From Dicaeum eximium (Eukaryota; Chordata; Aves; Passeriformes; Dicaeidae), in NCBI GenBank assembly GCA_013396995.1, contig VWZP01008548.1, positions 744,001 through 808,000 of the forward strand: 64,000 bases of DNA, given 5' to 3'. Shown piece by piece: positions 35,818 to 47,738 of this stretch (position 1 is its first letter; each line of letters starts with the position of its first letter). The position numbers were made by a program, and so were the translations under genes. The notes beneath the pieces are model-generated. The model saw only the letters and a list, made by a program, of their open reading frames with translations, made no database searches and was not told the DNA's origin.

Positions 35818-38581
35818 GTAGGTGCTTTCTAGGACAGCTTCTCATTACTTTCTCATTTAAGATAGACTCACATTAAGTGCAGAGTAGATTTATTGTACTG
35901 TAGGGGATGAAATAGGTGAATTAATAGACATTTCATATTATTAATTTGTATGGGGGGAAGTACAAAAATTATTCATAATATCCTGTAAATTAAAGCCCTT
36001 TCCATTAAACTCACTTTGACTACTTCTTAGTTGCTTTCATTCAGTTGGTGCACTTATTAGGTCAGGAGGCAAGAACATCTAAGCTGTAGCAAGTTTGGAT
36101 CCTAACTGTATTGTCCTCAGGGTCCTTGGTTTGCAAACTCATGCAGATCAGCTTTCTCCTGCCTGCTTTAAAGGTATTTCACAATTGTGTATCTTTACAA
36201 GTTATGCTCATTTTTTTGTACAAGGCTTAAACTGGCATAAATTGCTAACTTATCACATATAAGAAATTTCAGAGGTTCATACCTCTTAATCATCTTACCA
36301 AACTTAACACAGGCCATGGGAGTCTTTGAACTAATTTGTGATTCAGATGGAATAGATGTAAATGAAGGATTTAAGTGACAGTAATTTTTGATGATTTTCA
36401 GCCCCTTGAACCCTTTCACAATGAAAATGCAATGTCCAGAATTAAACTCTGACAACACAGCTTTCTTCCCTTGGCTAGCTCTCGTGAATTTGCAAGTGTC
36501 TGTAACCTATGTAGTGGAACATAGATTTTAAAAGAAAAAATATACAATTATATTTTAAAATTTCCACTGAGAAAAGAAAGCATAAAAATAAAGCATGGGA
36601 AAAATTAATAATTAAAACAGTATTGGTTTCCATCCAACAGAACTTAAGGACAAGTCAGTGAGAGTAGGTGTAAGAGAATTTGATTTATATTCACACGCCT
36701 TTTTAAAGCTTGACCTGTAATTACCATGCAAATTCTCTTGAATTTCTCTGGTAAAGGATGAAAAATAGCTATTATCATGCTGGAGGATTTTATTTTTCTT
36801 TTTTTTCTGTTCAGTCAAAACAATTCTAGGATGAATGAAAGAAGTAAAATTAGCTCAAAACTAGAAGGGTAGATTTTGCCTTCTACTGTTCTTTTCCATT
36901 GGTATGGGTATGAATCTTACCCACTGGCAACACAAATTATTGCATTTAATTGGAGCATAATTTATTAAATGAGTTCTTTTGCCAGAATTTTAAGTGTTCT
37001 GGGAAGGTTGTTTTTCTAAACCCAGAGAAAAGGCAGAAGAATTGAAATTATGTTCACATCTCTAGCCAGAGCAGTTAGCACTGAAAAGCACCTACAGTCC
37101 AGACTTCAGAATGGGGTATTTTATGTTTGTTTGTTGCCAAGGTGGCCTATTCTGGTGTTACGTCTTGACAGCTATCATTTAAAATGGACAAGGGGCAAGG
37201 AGCATCTGTTGTTTGTAAGATACAGTAACTGCAGCAGAGAACGACTTTGGGGACAGCATGAAAAGCAAATATCACTACAGAGATAGCAGAAGGGGACACC
37301 TTGCTTCAGAATAATACTGAAGATACTTAGGGAAAAGACTGCAGAATATGGCTATGAATCAAACAAAACACAAATCCAAAACAACTGCAATACCATGCTG
37401 CTAGCAGGGAAACAGACGTGCAGTATTTGCCTTATGAATATGTTATGGAAAAAAAACCAAAACCAAAAAACAGTGGTTTTGAGAAATCTCACTCTTTTGT
37501 TCCTCATTGTAGCTACCATAGGGTATGTCTAGATTTATGATAAGAAAGAAAAGAGGTTTTCTACCAGGTCAAACTGTTTGGATTTCCCACTTGATTAGTA
37601 TAGATGCTGGTGATTACAATTTGAATAAAGCTCATTAAACAGAAGCTTTAGTGAAACTCAGATAAATACAGGGTATTGCAGGCTTGAGTTTCTGGCTTGA
37701 CCTCAGACCTGCTTCATCACTGCAAACCTGCCCAGAAATTCCTGGGCTATGTCTGACACTTCTTGCGGTATGTGGACCTGATCCTATCCTGGGCTTGCTG
37801 ATGATTTCCCTTGGACTTGACCTTGGATGTTCCCCATCCCTATAAACTTGTCTGAGGATCTGGACTCTGGGCTAACCATGATTATCACCACCAGTTGTGC
37901 TGGTCTGAAACCAGGCATTTCTAATTCTGGAGAGTATGGGTATGATAAAAAAAAAAAAAAAAGTTAAGAATTCTACTGCAGGTGATAACCTGCCTGCAAG
38001 TCTCTCAAGAAAAGATATTGAAGTGATAAGGATAAAATAAAAGACATGAAAGGAAAGGGGAACCAAATCTCAGCACTTCAAAGTTGTGAGTAGAGCTACA
38101 AAAAGGAAGCTGAGCAAGAGTTAGAGCCCTTGTCAGCACATCATGTGGCAGCAGCAGTAGCTGCCTTCTGTCCCTACAATGGCTTCCAATGAAAGCCTCA
38201 GCCCCTTGCCCTTTTACTAACCTTGTGTCCATCAGTTGCACATATTCATACTTAGATTTACAGTGAATCTGTCACTGAATTTGGAATTTGAGTAAAATAA
38301 ATTTTGGGTCCTCTTTACAGATGTTGTTAAAGAAAAATTATGCCTAAGGCATCAATGTTAACAAAAAAAGGAGGGCTATGCATGAGCCATTTCTCTTTTA
38401 TAGGCAAGCAGAGTTGTAACAGTTGGATAAATTCAACCTTGTTTATGCTTCAGTGAGTCCATGTGCAAGACAAATGAGTGATCAATGGGTTCAGCATGAT
38501 GCAAAAGAATAACAGGATTGAAAAGTAGTAGATTCTGGTAAACACTGTAACATCTCAATAGTCTATGGAGAGCCTCACCAT

Positions 38582-38640
38582 GATCATAAAATATTGTAGG
38601 GAAGGGCTTTAATGGCTGTTTTGATCATTCCTGCTGAAAC
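38582..38640 (-). mobile_element. possible ancient CR1 tail fragment
   Basis: gatcataaaatattgtaggg, gaagggctttaatgg and gatcattcctgctg resemble, with many changes, the opening of an inverted CR1 3' end (tcatagaat...gaagggacc...ccccctgc). The similarity is weak and the call is uncertain. Confidence 0.3.
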
Positions 38641-39659
38641 TAGCTTTTGGAGAAAAGAATATGCAAAATGCAGTAAAGCACTTTGAACTGAGAGGAGGGA
38701 GAGCTTAGGAGAGCTCTGCTGAAGGCCTGTCACATTTGCTAGTAAAAATACAGGCCACATTACACCTCTTAGGCTACAGCCTCCATGCCAAGAGGTGAGG
38801 CTGATCTGTGTGCTGCTATAGATAGCTTTTCACAAGTAAGGTTGCTCAGTGTGTATCTGAGTGTGTTGGAGAAAAAGAAGGAAAATAAAGAGACATCAGA
38901 ACTTATGCCAACACATGAAAAATTTTCCAGAGGAAACTGGTTCAAGAAAGAAATTAATATCAGACCTGTTTCTATTAATATTGGTATGAAGGAGGGGTTT
39001 TTTGATGTGTGGGCAGAATTAGGTTAAAATTTTTTGTTGATTCAGTTTCCCATTCTAAAAGACTACCCTACTAAAGAGAATATGGTTATTAAGTATCTTC
39101 CGGTTGTATTTACAATACCTGCAGACATTCTAGTGAAAACTTTCTACTAAAAATCTGTTTACTGCTCAGACAGCAAATACATGAGAGAGTAAATTATGAA
39201 TTTTTAATCTAAGGTATTTGAACCAGATACATGACTTCATTTACATTTATCAATTAATTGAATTAAAATTTTGTCAAGAAAAATAATACTGCTTTTGAAG
39301 AAACAGTTCAAATGAAGCATTTAAATTCCATGTAATTGACAGAAAATATGTGATGAACAGTCACAGGTAATGAATATAGTTGAGAAAGTATTAAGCTACT
39401 TGTGAACATTTGATACATGGTAAAGAGGCTAATTGTTATTAAATTGTTCACTATGAATCATTTGTTCTTCTACACTCCCCAAATTACTCTTATTTTGATC
39501 TGATAATGTAGTGCCAACTACAATTATTTAATTTTAGTGATAAGCATTGAAATAACAGTGATGTCAACTTACAAATAAGAATTTTATGTAGCATAGGGCA
39601 TGGCCAGGAAGAAGAGACCATCTCTATTTAGCACTAATATGCAGAGACCATATTGCATT

Positions 39660-39680
39660 AAAAACAAACAAACAAACAAA
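39660..39680. repeat. (AAAC)n microsatellite
   Basis: Four to five aaac units are seen directly. A similar run occurs at 61332-61350. Confidence 0.85.
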
Positions 39681-40154
39681 CCCCTAGAATTTTTTTCATT
39701 GTGAAGGTAATTTTCTACATAAATTCTTAAAGAATGGATGGAAACAAAATTTGAATATATATTGGCAAGACAAGGAGAAAAAATATAGTTACAACATCAT
39801 GAAACAGAAGGTTAAAAAACAAATCCAGAGAGCTCTTTTACATTGGTATAAAACACTGTAAGTGATAATAATCACTATTTTCTTGCATTCCAATTGCCTC
39901 CTAAACTTTGATACTTTCTCTGGCAGGATTAAACTTTGCCTCGTGTTTTCATGGAGAAGAAATCACTTAGTATTTAAGTAAGACTGAACCAAGATGAAAT
40001 GGATACACATTGAAAGGATAATAAGCTATTACCTATTCCAAGTACATTTTCCCCTGATACACAGGGGAATACATACTCCTAAACTTCTCTTAGCTTGAAT
40101 GTTTCCTCTTTGCCCACTCTGAGTGCATCTCTGGTGTTAATCAGTTTCAATTCC

Positions 40155-40174
40155 AAGCTCCCCCTGGTGAGGTT
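40155..40174 (-). promoter_or_regulatory. CTCF-like site
   Basis: On the minus strand the sequence reads aacctcaccagggggagctt. It matches the CTCF core CCACCAGGGGGCGC except for T at the first core base and A in place of the C after the G run. It sits in a small GC-rich patch within AT-rich DNA. One base downstream lies a perfect 16-bp inverted repeat (ggaacc-ctga-ggttcc, 40175-40190). Confidence 0.35.
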
Positions 40175-40190
40175 GGAACCCTGAGGTTCC
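40175..40190. repeat. short perfect hairpin next to the CTCF-like site
   Basis: ggaacc and ggttcc are exact reverse complements around a ctga loop. Seen directly. Confidence 0.8.
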
Positions 40191-41791
40191 CTGCCACTGC
40201 AGGTTGCGTGAATGGTAATTCATGCTGAAGCTCACAATGCTTCAAGCAGCTAACCTGCAAACACATACAGAACTTTTCTTTTTTAAAGCTGTGGTAGACA
40301 AGAGTGAAGCAGGTTTGTTTCCTCCTGTCAGTATTATCCCAGTCTCACATATGCCTTAGCTACACACCTCTGGACATGCAATACATGGCCTCACCTTCAT
40401 GCTGTCAGAAGATCACTTTGCTGAGCTGCAGCAGAGCCCTCACATTATTCTCTTTGGTCTGTGAGGAAAGAAAGGAAAAAAGGAACTAAACCAACAACCA
40501 TCTTTACATCTTGCCCATATGAGTTCCAGGAGTGGTCCATCACTGATTTCTATGTATTTTGGACATAGCCATTCTGCTATATGTGAACTGAAAAATCCAG
40601 AAGAGATTCTCACTTCAAGATGGGTGCATGCCTTTGTATCACTGGATTTTTCGTTCTGTTGTGGATGAAAGATAAGTTAAGGGTTAGAGAAAGCTTCTGT
40701 CCTCATCCTTAGGTCCTCTCTCATGTATAACTGTGGGCAAGGACTATGAGGTTTATTACAGACTGCACCTATTCTGGAGAGAAGAGTTTGTGCAAACCTT
40801 TCTGTTATAATTGTCAACCAACTTTTTTAGTAACTGAAGCCTTTTCAAGGTAATCAGTAAGCAAGTAATGCTATCTTTCACACACAAACTTGAAAGAAAA
40901 TTATTCTGGATTTCATGTATCTCTTTGTTGAACATTATCCCATTTAAGTCATCAAATTTTAATGACTCTTGTTGTCTGCTCTGTGATAAAAGCAAGAATT
41001 TCTCGTAACACCATCTGTGGGATTTAGCTCAATGCTGAGCTCAAAGTCAGAAGAAGACATTTAAGGCCCAGGTTCAAAGTGATGCTTGTAACCTGACACT
41101 GAATGTGAAACTGTAAATAGGCTGATTTCTTAACATCCTCATATAATTAATATCCATGTAATGCTTTATGCTGCAGTATATACAATTTTATTTTGAAGAT
41201 CAGCTGTATAAAATTAACATTTAAAACTCAGGAATGGGTCATTCACTTCTGACCATTTTGAATTTTCTGAACACTTGTATAATTTTTTTCTTTATGATTC
41301 TTATCAGAAGTCTTTAACTAGCTATTCCCTTCTAATAGTTGAAGTTTGCAGTTCAATCTGTCACCTGTTGAAATAGGCAACTATGTCTGGGGCAACAACA
41401 GGCATCTCATCAAGGAGATTAAATGAAAAATTAGAAATAACCTTCAAAGAAAGAAAGACAAGTTTAACATCTTTCTTTCCCTCTGCTCCCCATGACTATA
41501 ATTCATACTCATTTCCTTAAGGTACCAGTCAGTATTTTATGAGAAGTGCTTTGACAGAAAGGTATCATGTATCATACAGGTCACCTTTGTTTTCTTCCTA
41601 CTGCACTTCCTTTTCACCTACTCTCTGCTCTAGATGGCTCAATTAAAATTTATGAGACTCAGCCGTATCAAGAGAAGGCAAACTAGAAGCAAACTTTCAT
41701 TTGTAATTTCTGTAAGACATTATGTATTCTGAAAACTCTAAGTGGAAGTGTGTGCTGCTGTGAAGGTTTGCCCTCTGTTTAAAGAGTATGA

Positions 41792-41813
41792 CAAGCTTCC
41801 TGTCAGAAGCTTG
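41792..41813. repeat. perfect hairpin, 8-bp arms
   Basis: caagcttc and gaagcttg pair exactly across a 6-nt loop, and each arm contains a HindIII site. No further context suggests a role. Confidence 0.78.
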
Positions 41814-42202
41814 GTCCGACAATCGCTGAGATAAACGGGAATGTTATTTTTTATTTAACCAAGTGCATGTTCAGACTTTAGCAATGAAATGTAGAGCACC
41901 ACTGTTCTGTGTCTGATTGCAGAAATGCTTTTTAATCAGCCCTGATCCCCCCAGCTACCTTCTCATCCTTCTTCAAATGTAGAATTTCACATTGCTCAGT
42001 ATCACTGTCAGATTCTTTCCTCAGATTCAGCTCTAGTTCAAGCACTTCATCAAAGATTCAAACCTTTGAATTTACAGTTTTCTTTAGAAGCACGGTACAG
42101 TTGCAGTGATAGGACCGAAAACTTGGGCAAAGGTATTTTCTGGGTGTTAGAGATGAAATGTGTAACCTGTAAAACCTGCTATCCTCTGGAGGTCAAATGA
42201 TA

Positions 42203-42247
42203 GGGTCATAGGATGGAAAAGGCCTAGAAATAATCTAGTTCAAATCT
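42203..42247 (-). mobile_element. degraded CR1 3'-end fragment
   Basis: gggtcataggatggaaaagg and cctagaaataatctagttca follow the order of an inverted CR1 3' end (tcatagaatgg...aagggacct...catctagtccaa) with several changes. It looks like an old copy, and similarity is lost after about 45 bp. Confidence 0.5.
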
Positions 42248-45200
42248 ATGAACTGTAGGTAAGTGTCCTCTATAGAGTCTACAGAACATCTATTTTATAT
42301 GACCTTGTGTATCACAGACCACATAACACTTTCTACCATGCTGTGGCAAACTGAAGATTTATGGTAAAGGAACAAACCTCAAAACTCCCAGCCATACAGT
42401 CCTTCAGATAGAAAGGATAATCGCTATTTGTGTCCAGGATTCCTGCAGTCAGAGGATATCTGAGAGACAAAATCTTCACCATGGCCTTTTACCCATATAT
42501 GAACTACACCCAGCATTTTAATACACAAGTTCCTCAGTTAATATTTGTCTTGATGTGGCTTGTCATTTAGACAGTGTACGAGGAAAGTTCTTCCTTTGGA
42601 TAGGGAAAGCAGTTTCCTTCACAGGCAAAATTACTTCATGCCTCCCAAATGGGTAAGAAAAGTGAAAAACTGTAGCTCATTTGAGGCAGGGCTTATGTCT
42701 TAGTAGCTTATTATTTCTCTGAATGAAGAGAGAACCAAGAGAGTTGTCCGCTCTGCATTTCTTCAGTTTCACATAATGTACAGAACACAAAACCCCAGTA
42801 AATTGAAGAGGAACTCATTAAAATTCTCATGCCAAATATCATAAAGTGAAGGATTTAATAAGATTTTTAATGTATATCAAATATACACTATTTTAAAGAC
42901 TCACAGTTTTTATTTTTAATATTTAGTGCCATTTGAATGTTTTTGCACTAGGGGATTTTAAAGGAAAGGTAGGGCTATTTTTCTCTGTCAGCTTAAAAAA
43001 TAAAATCTGTGTATTACAGATCTTAGTTATTAAGTGAATCTGTCATTCTAAATTGATTTGAGATGGATTCCTTTTGCTAGTCCTTTGATAGGAGACAGTA
43101 ATAATACAGCAATTGTTTGAAGAAATATGAGTAATATATGTCATATTGATTTAGGAAACCGTTAAAGAGCACAGAAACCTTTTTAAAGTGTTTTTCACAC
43201 TTGTATGTAGGGCAAACCCTAACTGAAAATATGATTGACAGCTGATTAACAAGGAATATCACTACCTTGGTGTTAAAATGACTAAGCTACAAGAGTCAGA
43301 CAACTTATTGAATTAGAAAAAATAATTTTAAATAGGACTTCAAATCTCTGCACAAGATTCTTTCATGCTACAAGAAACTTGTAGACTAAATCAGCTGGTT
43401 AATATTGATTCCTCCAGTAGTCTATTAAGTGTAGACAGCTACAACTATGTTCAAATGTTGATATGTCATCATATGCACATGAAGAGGAAGAGTAGGTTGG
43501 AAAAAATTGCCCAAAGCACCTCTAACTTACAAAAATCTGTAATTATAGAAGCATCTCTAGACCTCGAGATTTTTATCTTAACAAGAAAAATAACATCTTA
43601 AATTCATTGAAGAACTTCCTTATGATATATAAAATATATCAGTTTGGCTTAGAATACAACTATGGAATTAATTCTGCTGAAAAAAAAGCAATTGACACTG
43701 TAATGCTTCCTTACTTAATCTTAATATATAATTTATTCATCATACACTGCAATTGCTAAATCATTTAAGAATAAATTTTCATTGTAAGAGGAACATCACT
43801 GTAGTTAGATCATTATGTAATTCCAAGAAAATGTAATACTCTAGAAAGAAGGGTATAGTTTTGGCTTTCTTATCTTCAATGTTTTTGAGCTATCTTGTTT
43901 TCTCTCTCTTATGTCTAACCTTCATCTTTCAAGCTCTCATTCAGAAAAAGCTTCTAAATTGCTAAGTTTAAGCATACATTTAAAGATTATCAGACTTAAA
44001 GTCGTTTTTCTTGAGCATGGTTAATTATTTTACTAAACAGCAATTATTTTTAGAAGTTAAGGACATACAGCACTCTCTATGCTTGCTGTTTTTGGCATAA
44101 AAGTCACTCATTATACCTTTCTTGAGTCTCTGTGACAGGATAAGTCTTCTGCAACATAGACGGGCAGACCTATACTAACTGTTCTCCAGGTAGCAGAATT
44201 TTTTAAAAAGTCACATGACTAACAAACCCACTATTAGACTTTCCATGTTTTAGTTTATGCCTCTGAGTGGGTGGCAATGCTCTTACCTAATTTAAGTCAC
44301 TGAGAAAGTTGTATATTTAGTATAAACTTGACAGCTGTGTGGAATTCAATTCCCAAAGCATTAAGTCTAGTGACATTTTAAGTATTTTGGTATGCCCTGT
44401 GGTATGCTTTCAGCAACAGCTCCAAAGGGGTCTCTTCAGTTGTGCCTGCCAACTCAATCTTCACATCTCATGTCCTACAAGACTTTAAACACAGAATCCC
44501 TAGTTTGAAAAAAGTGAGTTTGGTCTTGGCATCTTCAAAGGAGATAAATTGCTTTCTGGAGGTGTTCTCTGTTTTCATGGGATAATTACAGTTTGGGACT
44601 ACTACTTTGGAAATGGTGACTAAATTTTAGGCAGCTGAATTTAGGTGAAATAATTTTCTTTCCATGCCTTGCATACACCTGCGTTAATAATCAATCTCTA
44701 CTCTGTGACATAATTATATGTCCTATATAATTATATATTCTAATAATACTGAAAATTGTATGAAATACAATACGCTAAAACCGTCACTAAGGTATATAAA
44801 ATATTAATGTGAAGAATTGTGTGCATAACACTATAATCTTTTATTTGAATGCAAGCTGGAGGTAAATTTTAGTCTTCAACTTCTAATGGCTATATTTGTT
44901 GCCCAGTTTACAGGCTTATAAATATGGCACTTGTTCTATGTTTCTGAGCCTCCTTTAAGTAAAATGTGAAAAATTAAAGCACACGACTTACATTAGAAAT
45001 TATATCTATTACCTGTGATAATAAAGTAATTTTTATATACGTATGTTCTAAGAACTTTAGACAGAATATTTTATAAGCTAGGAAAAGAAGAATAGAACAA
45101 CATAAAGTTATAATTTCTTTTTGCTTTAACTTGCAATATTTTTTCTAGTGCTTTATGGTACCTATATTTTGACATTATGTTTTTGCAGTAATACAACATT

Positions 45201-45500
45201 GTGGTTTATTACTTAGTAGGTGATCATGACCTAAAATTCAAGGACAATACATGGCATTTCAGCTATACCTGAAAGGTACCTGACAAAGAGTAAGAAAAAG
45301 GAATAATGGAGGAGTTGGTACTTTGCATAAGAATGTTAGAGTTTCTGATTTTTAGATTTTATTAATTTTATTTTAAAATGCTACAGTTTCCTGACTTTCA
45401 AATTCCTTATTTCTCATAGAATGTTCTAATAAAATCTTTTTCTAAAGCAATGGAGAGACATATCTGAAAATTTGTGTCAATAAATTATAAGGGATTTTGC

Positions 45501-45501
45501 C

Positions 45502-45532
<31 letters not shown>

Positions 45533-45578
45533 AGGAAAAACTTTTTTTTTTTTTTTTTTTTTTAAAGCAGGAGAAAAC
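45501..45578. repeat. tandem duplication containing long T runs
   Basis: Two consecutive units share the plan c, T run, aaag(a/c)agga(a/g)aaa: 45501-45540 with T26 and 45541-45577 with T22. The few differences after the T run show that they have diverged since duplication. On the minus strand these are A26 and A22 runs. Confidence 0.85.
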
Positions 45579-45580
45579 TT

Positions 45581-45607
45581 TATCTCTTATATCTCTTATA
45601 TCTCTGT
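45581..45607. repeat. 9-bp minisatellite, three copies
   Basis: tatctctta occurs twice and tatctctgt once, in direct tandem, right after the duplicated T-run unit. The cluster suggests a local hotspot of slippage. Confidence 0.85.
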
Positions 45608-47069
45608 TTATTCCCAACTCTGTCTCCAACTCACCTGCCAGCAGGTAGATGCAGACACAGCTGCTTTTGCTGACTACCTGGTAAACAAAAGCTCTCATAA
45701 CAGCCCAACTTCTGAGAACCTTTGAAGCTTTGATTCTTCCCTAGCATCGGTAGATCTGTCTAGTCCTGTAAAAATCATAAACTCCTCAGTCCTCAGTGAA
45801 GACAGAAGAATAAACCACATTTGCTTTTTCTACAATATGCTGTTTTAGGGATATGCTGTTCTGAAATACATTAGGATAATGTAAAATGCAAATTACTGCT
45901 GATTTTCCAGCATTTTCACAAATGCCTTGTCCAATTACCCTCAAACTTTCTAGGGGAAAAAAAGACGTCATCTTCTTTTAGCATTCCACACAAGAGAAAT
46001 TTCTAATAGAAGAGTCTGAAGTTAAAATTAGATGTAAGGGCCTAATTGAGCTTATAATGGAAGGTATTACAACCTTAGCCATGGAATGACTACCACAACT
46101 CCATAATACCATCTATTTCAGAAAATCACAAAGCTTTAGAGACAGACTGCCTGACAGATTATTTGGGAATGGAGGGCAAAAGTATAGCCAAGAAAGGTCT
46201 GTGTTTATCACTGTGCTGATATTGCCGTATATTGTAAATTAGGAAAAAACCCTTATGTGGCTAAATAAACATTGCCAACATTTGTTTGAAAATCTAGAAA
46301 GACAAGTACTTTGGAGACTGTGTTTACTGAAGTCAGATGAGCAATTCTGGGTTTTTTAAACATATAACATACAACAAAATATTATAAGAATCTAGCCTTA
46401 ATTCACATATTAACACAGTAATTTTTCAGCTTTTGGCTAAGGTCCCACCACTTTTCTCGCCTGGGTCAGCTCCATATTAATCACATTTATGGTTTGTATC
46501 ACATCCGAATGTCTTGGACAAAACTTTACCTGTGTGAGTAAATAGCATTCCTCCTACACTTTTATGCCTCAAGTTTGGCCTTAAGAGACCATTTTTATGC
46601 AGTTAATCAGGCCTGCATTAATTTCACTTAAATTTAGACATTTAACTTAAGTGGCTAAATTGTGATTGGCACTGCTACAGGTCATTCAAGTCTCCACTGA
46701 CTGTGTGAGGAGCTGACAGGAATAGTACTTGGTTTAGTACCTAAAACTATCTGGGATAAATATTATTCAGTGTGTGCAGTCCTCCCAAATCAGGTGACGC
46801 ATGAATAGGAAGAAAGCAGTGCTGACTCCGGGCCTCAATGTGGTATCCAAGACAGCTCTGTCTTATAAACAGAATTACTTTTTTCTTCTGGATTAAACCA
46901 GCCTATCCCACGGATGAGCTGAGTAGCTCAGGTATGTGTCTGAAAGCATCTCTTTCTCTTAGCATCTCTCAGTTACTGACCAATGGACACAGTGCTTCTT
47001 GCTCAGTTTTAAACGAAACTTTTAGTTGTGTGCAATTTTGGTTTTGTTTTCTCTTTCATAATTTTAAGA

Positions 47070-47738
47070 TGGGTGGAACTGAGGACAGAGGCAGTCTGTG
47101 GACTTTTAGGAACTTGTGGAGTAGCAATCAAGGGATATACATCCAAGTGGAGACCAATGACGAATGGGTTCCTCAGGGGTCAATGTCAGGGACAGTGGGA
47201 TTGAATGCACCCTCAGCAAGTTTGGTGATGACACCCAACTGTGTGGTGCAGCTAACATGCTGGAGGGAAGGGATAACATCCACAGGGACCTGGACAGGCT
47301 TGGACTGTGCCAACTTCATTAAGTTAAGCAAGACCAGGTATAAAGTCATTAACCTGAGTAGAGGCAATCCCAAGCACAAAGACAAGTTGGGTGGAAAATG
47401 CATCAAAAGCAGCATGGCCAGCAGGTCAAGGGACGTGATTCTTGTCCTCTGCTGCACCCTCATTAGAGGGACATGTCTCCTCATTGGACAAATGGCTTTA
47501 AACTGAAAAAAGGTAGACTTAGTTTAGTCATAAGGAAGAAATTCTTTACTCTGAGGGTAGTGAGACATTGGAACAGGTTGCCCAGAGATGTTGCGGATGT
47601 CCCGCACCTTGGAGGTGTTGAACAGTTGGATGGGGCGCTGGGCAACCTGATCTAGTGGAAGGTTAGTCTCCCTCCATGGCAGGGAGATGAAACTAGGTGA
47701 TCCTTAAGGTTCCTTCCAGCACAAACCATTCAATTTAT
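47070..47738 (+). mobile_element. CR1 LINE, internally deleted, plus orientation
   Basis: The copy holds part of the ORF2 reverse-transcriptase region, then the ORF2 end and 3' UTR, finishing at cagcacaaaccattcaattt near 47738, a decayed CR1 tail. The left boundary is uncertain within about 50 bp. Compared with the usual CR1 order, the segment between the block at about 47470 and the block at about 47492 is missing, so this is a 5'-truncated copy with an internal deletion. Confidence 0.92.
47140..47655 (+). pseudogene. CR1 ORF2 reverse-transcriptase remnant
   Basis: Visible blocks are: WVPQGSMSGT, corresponding to the SGVPQGSVLGP motif; an SKFGDDTQLCG block at about 47215-47247, holding the catalytic DD pair, where CR1 usually reads FADD; a LEGRDNIHRDLDRL block; NLSRGNPKHKDKLG; and MASRSRDVILVLC. 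After a deletion of roughly a hundred codons by comparison with other CR1 copies, it resumes with NGFKLKKGRLSL and RVVRHWNRLPRDVADVP, ending at TAG 47653-47655. The blocks sit in different frames, so this is a pseudogene. It is the only copy in the window that retains the catalytic motif. Confidence 0.9.

Larger units (their letters stand above)
35031..47069. other. long AT-rich non-coding stretch
   Basis: Twelve kb without a recognised gene. It holds two faint CR1-like tails (38582, 42203), an (AAAC)n run at 39660, a CTCF-like site at 40155, a perfect hairpin at 41792 and a tandem T-run duplication at 45501, each listed separately. One exon-like interval lies at 35767-35817. Elsewhere I see only accidental frames and short A/T runs such as A16 near 37950. 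Confidence 0.5.

Noticed and set aside
45630..45640. Strong minus-strand donor (ggcag|gtgagt)
   Set aside because: The only acceptors upstream are weak and the implied exon would be about 43 nt; it also sits beside the slippage-prone T-run cluster.
46838..47506. 222-codon frame, the longest in the window
   Set aside because: It is a CR1 ORF2 relic read partly in the wrong frame, not a host gene.
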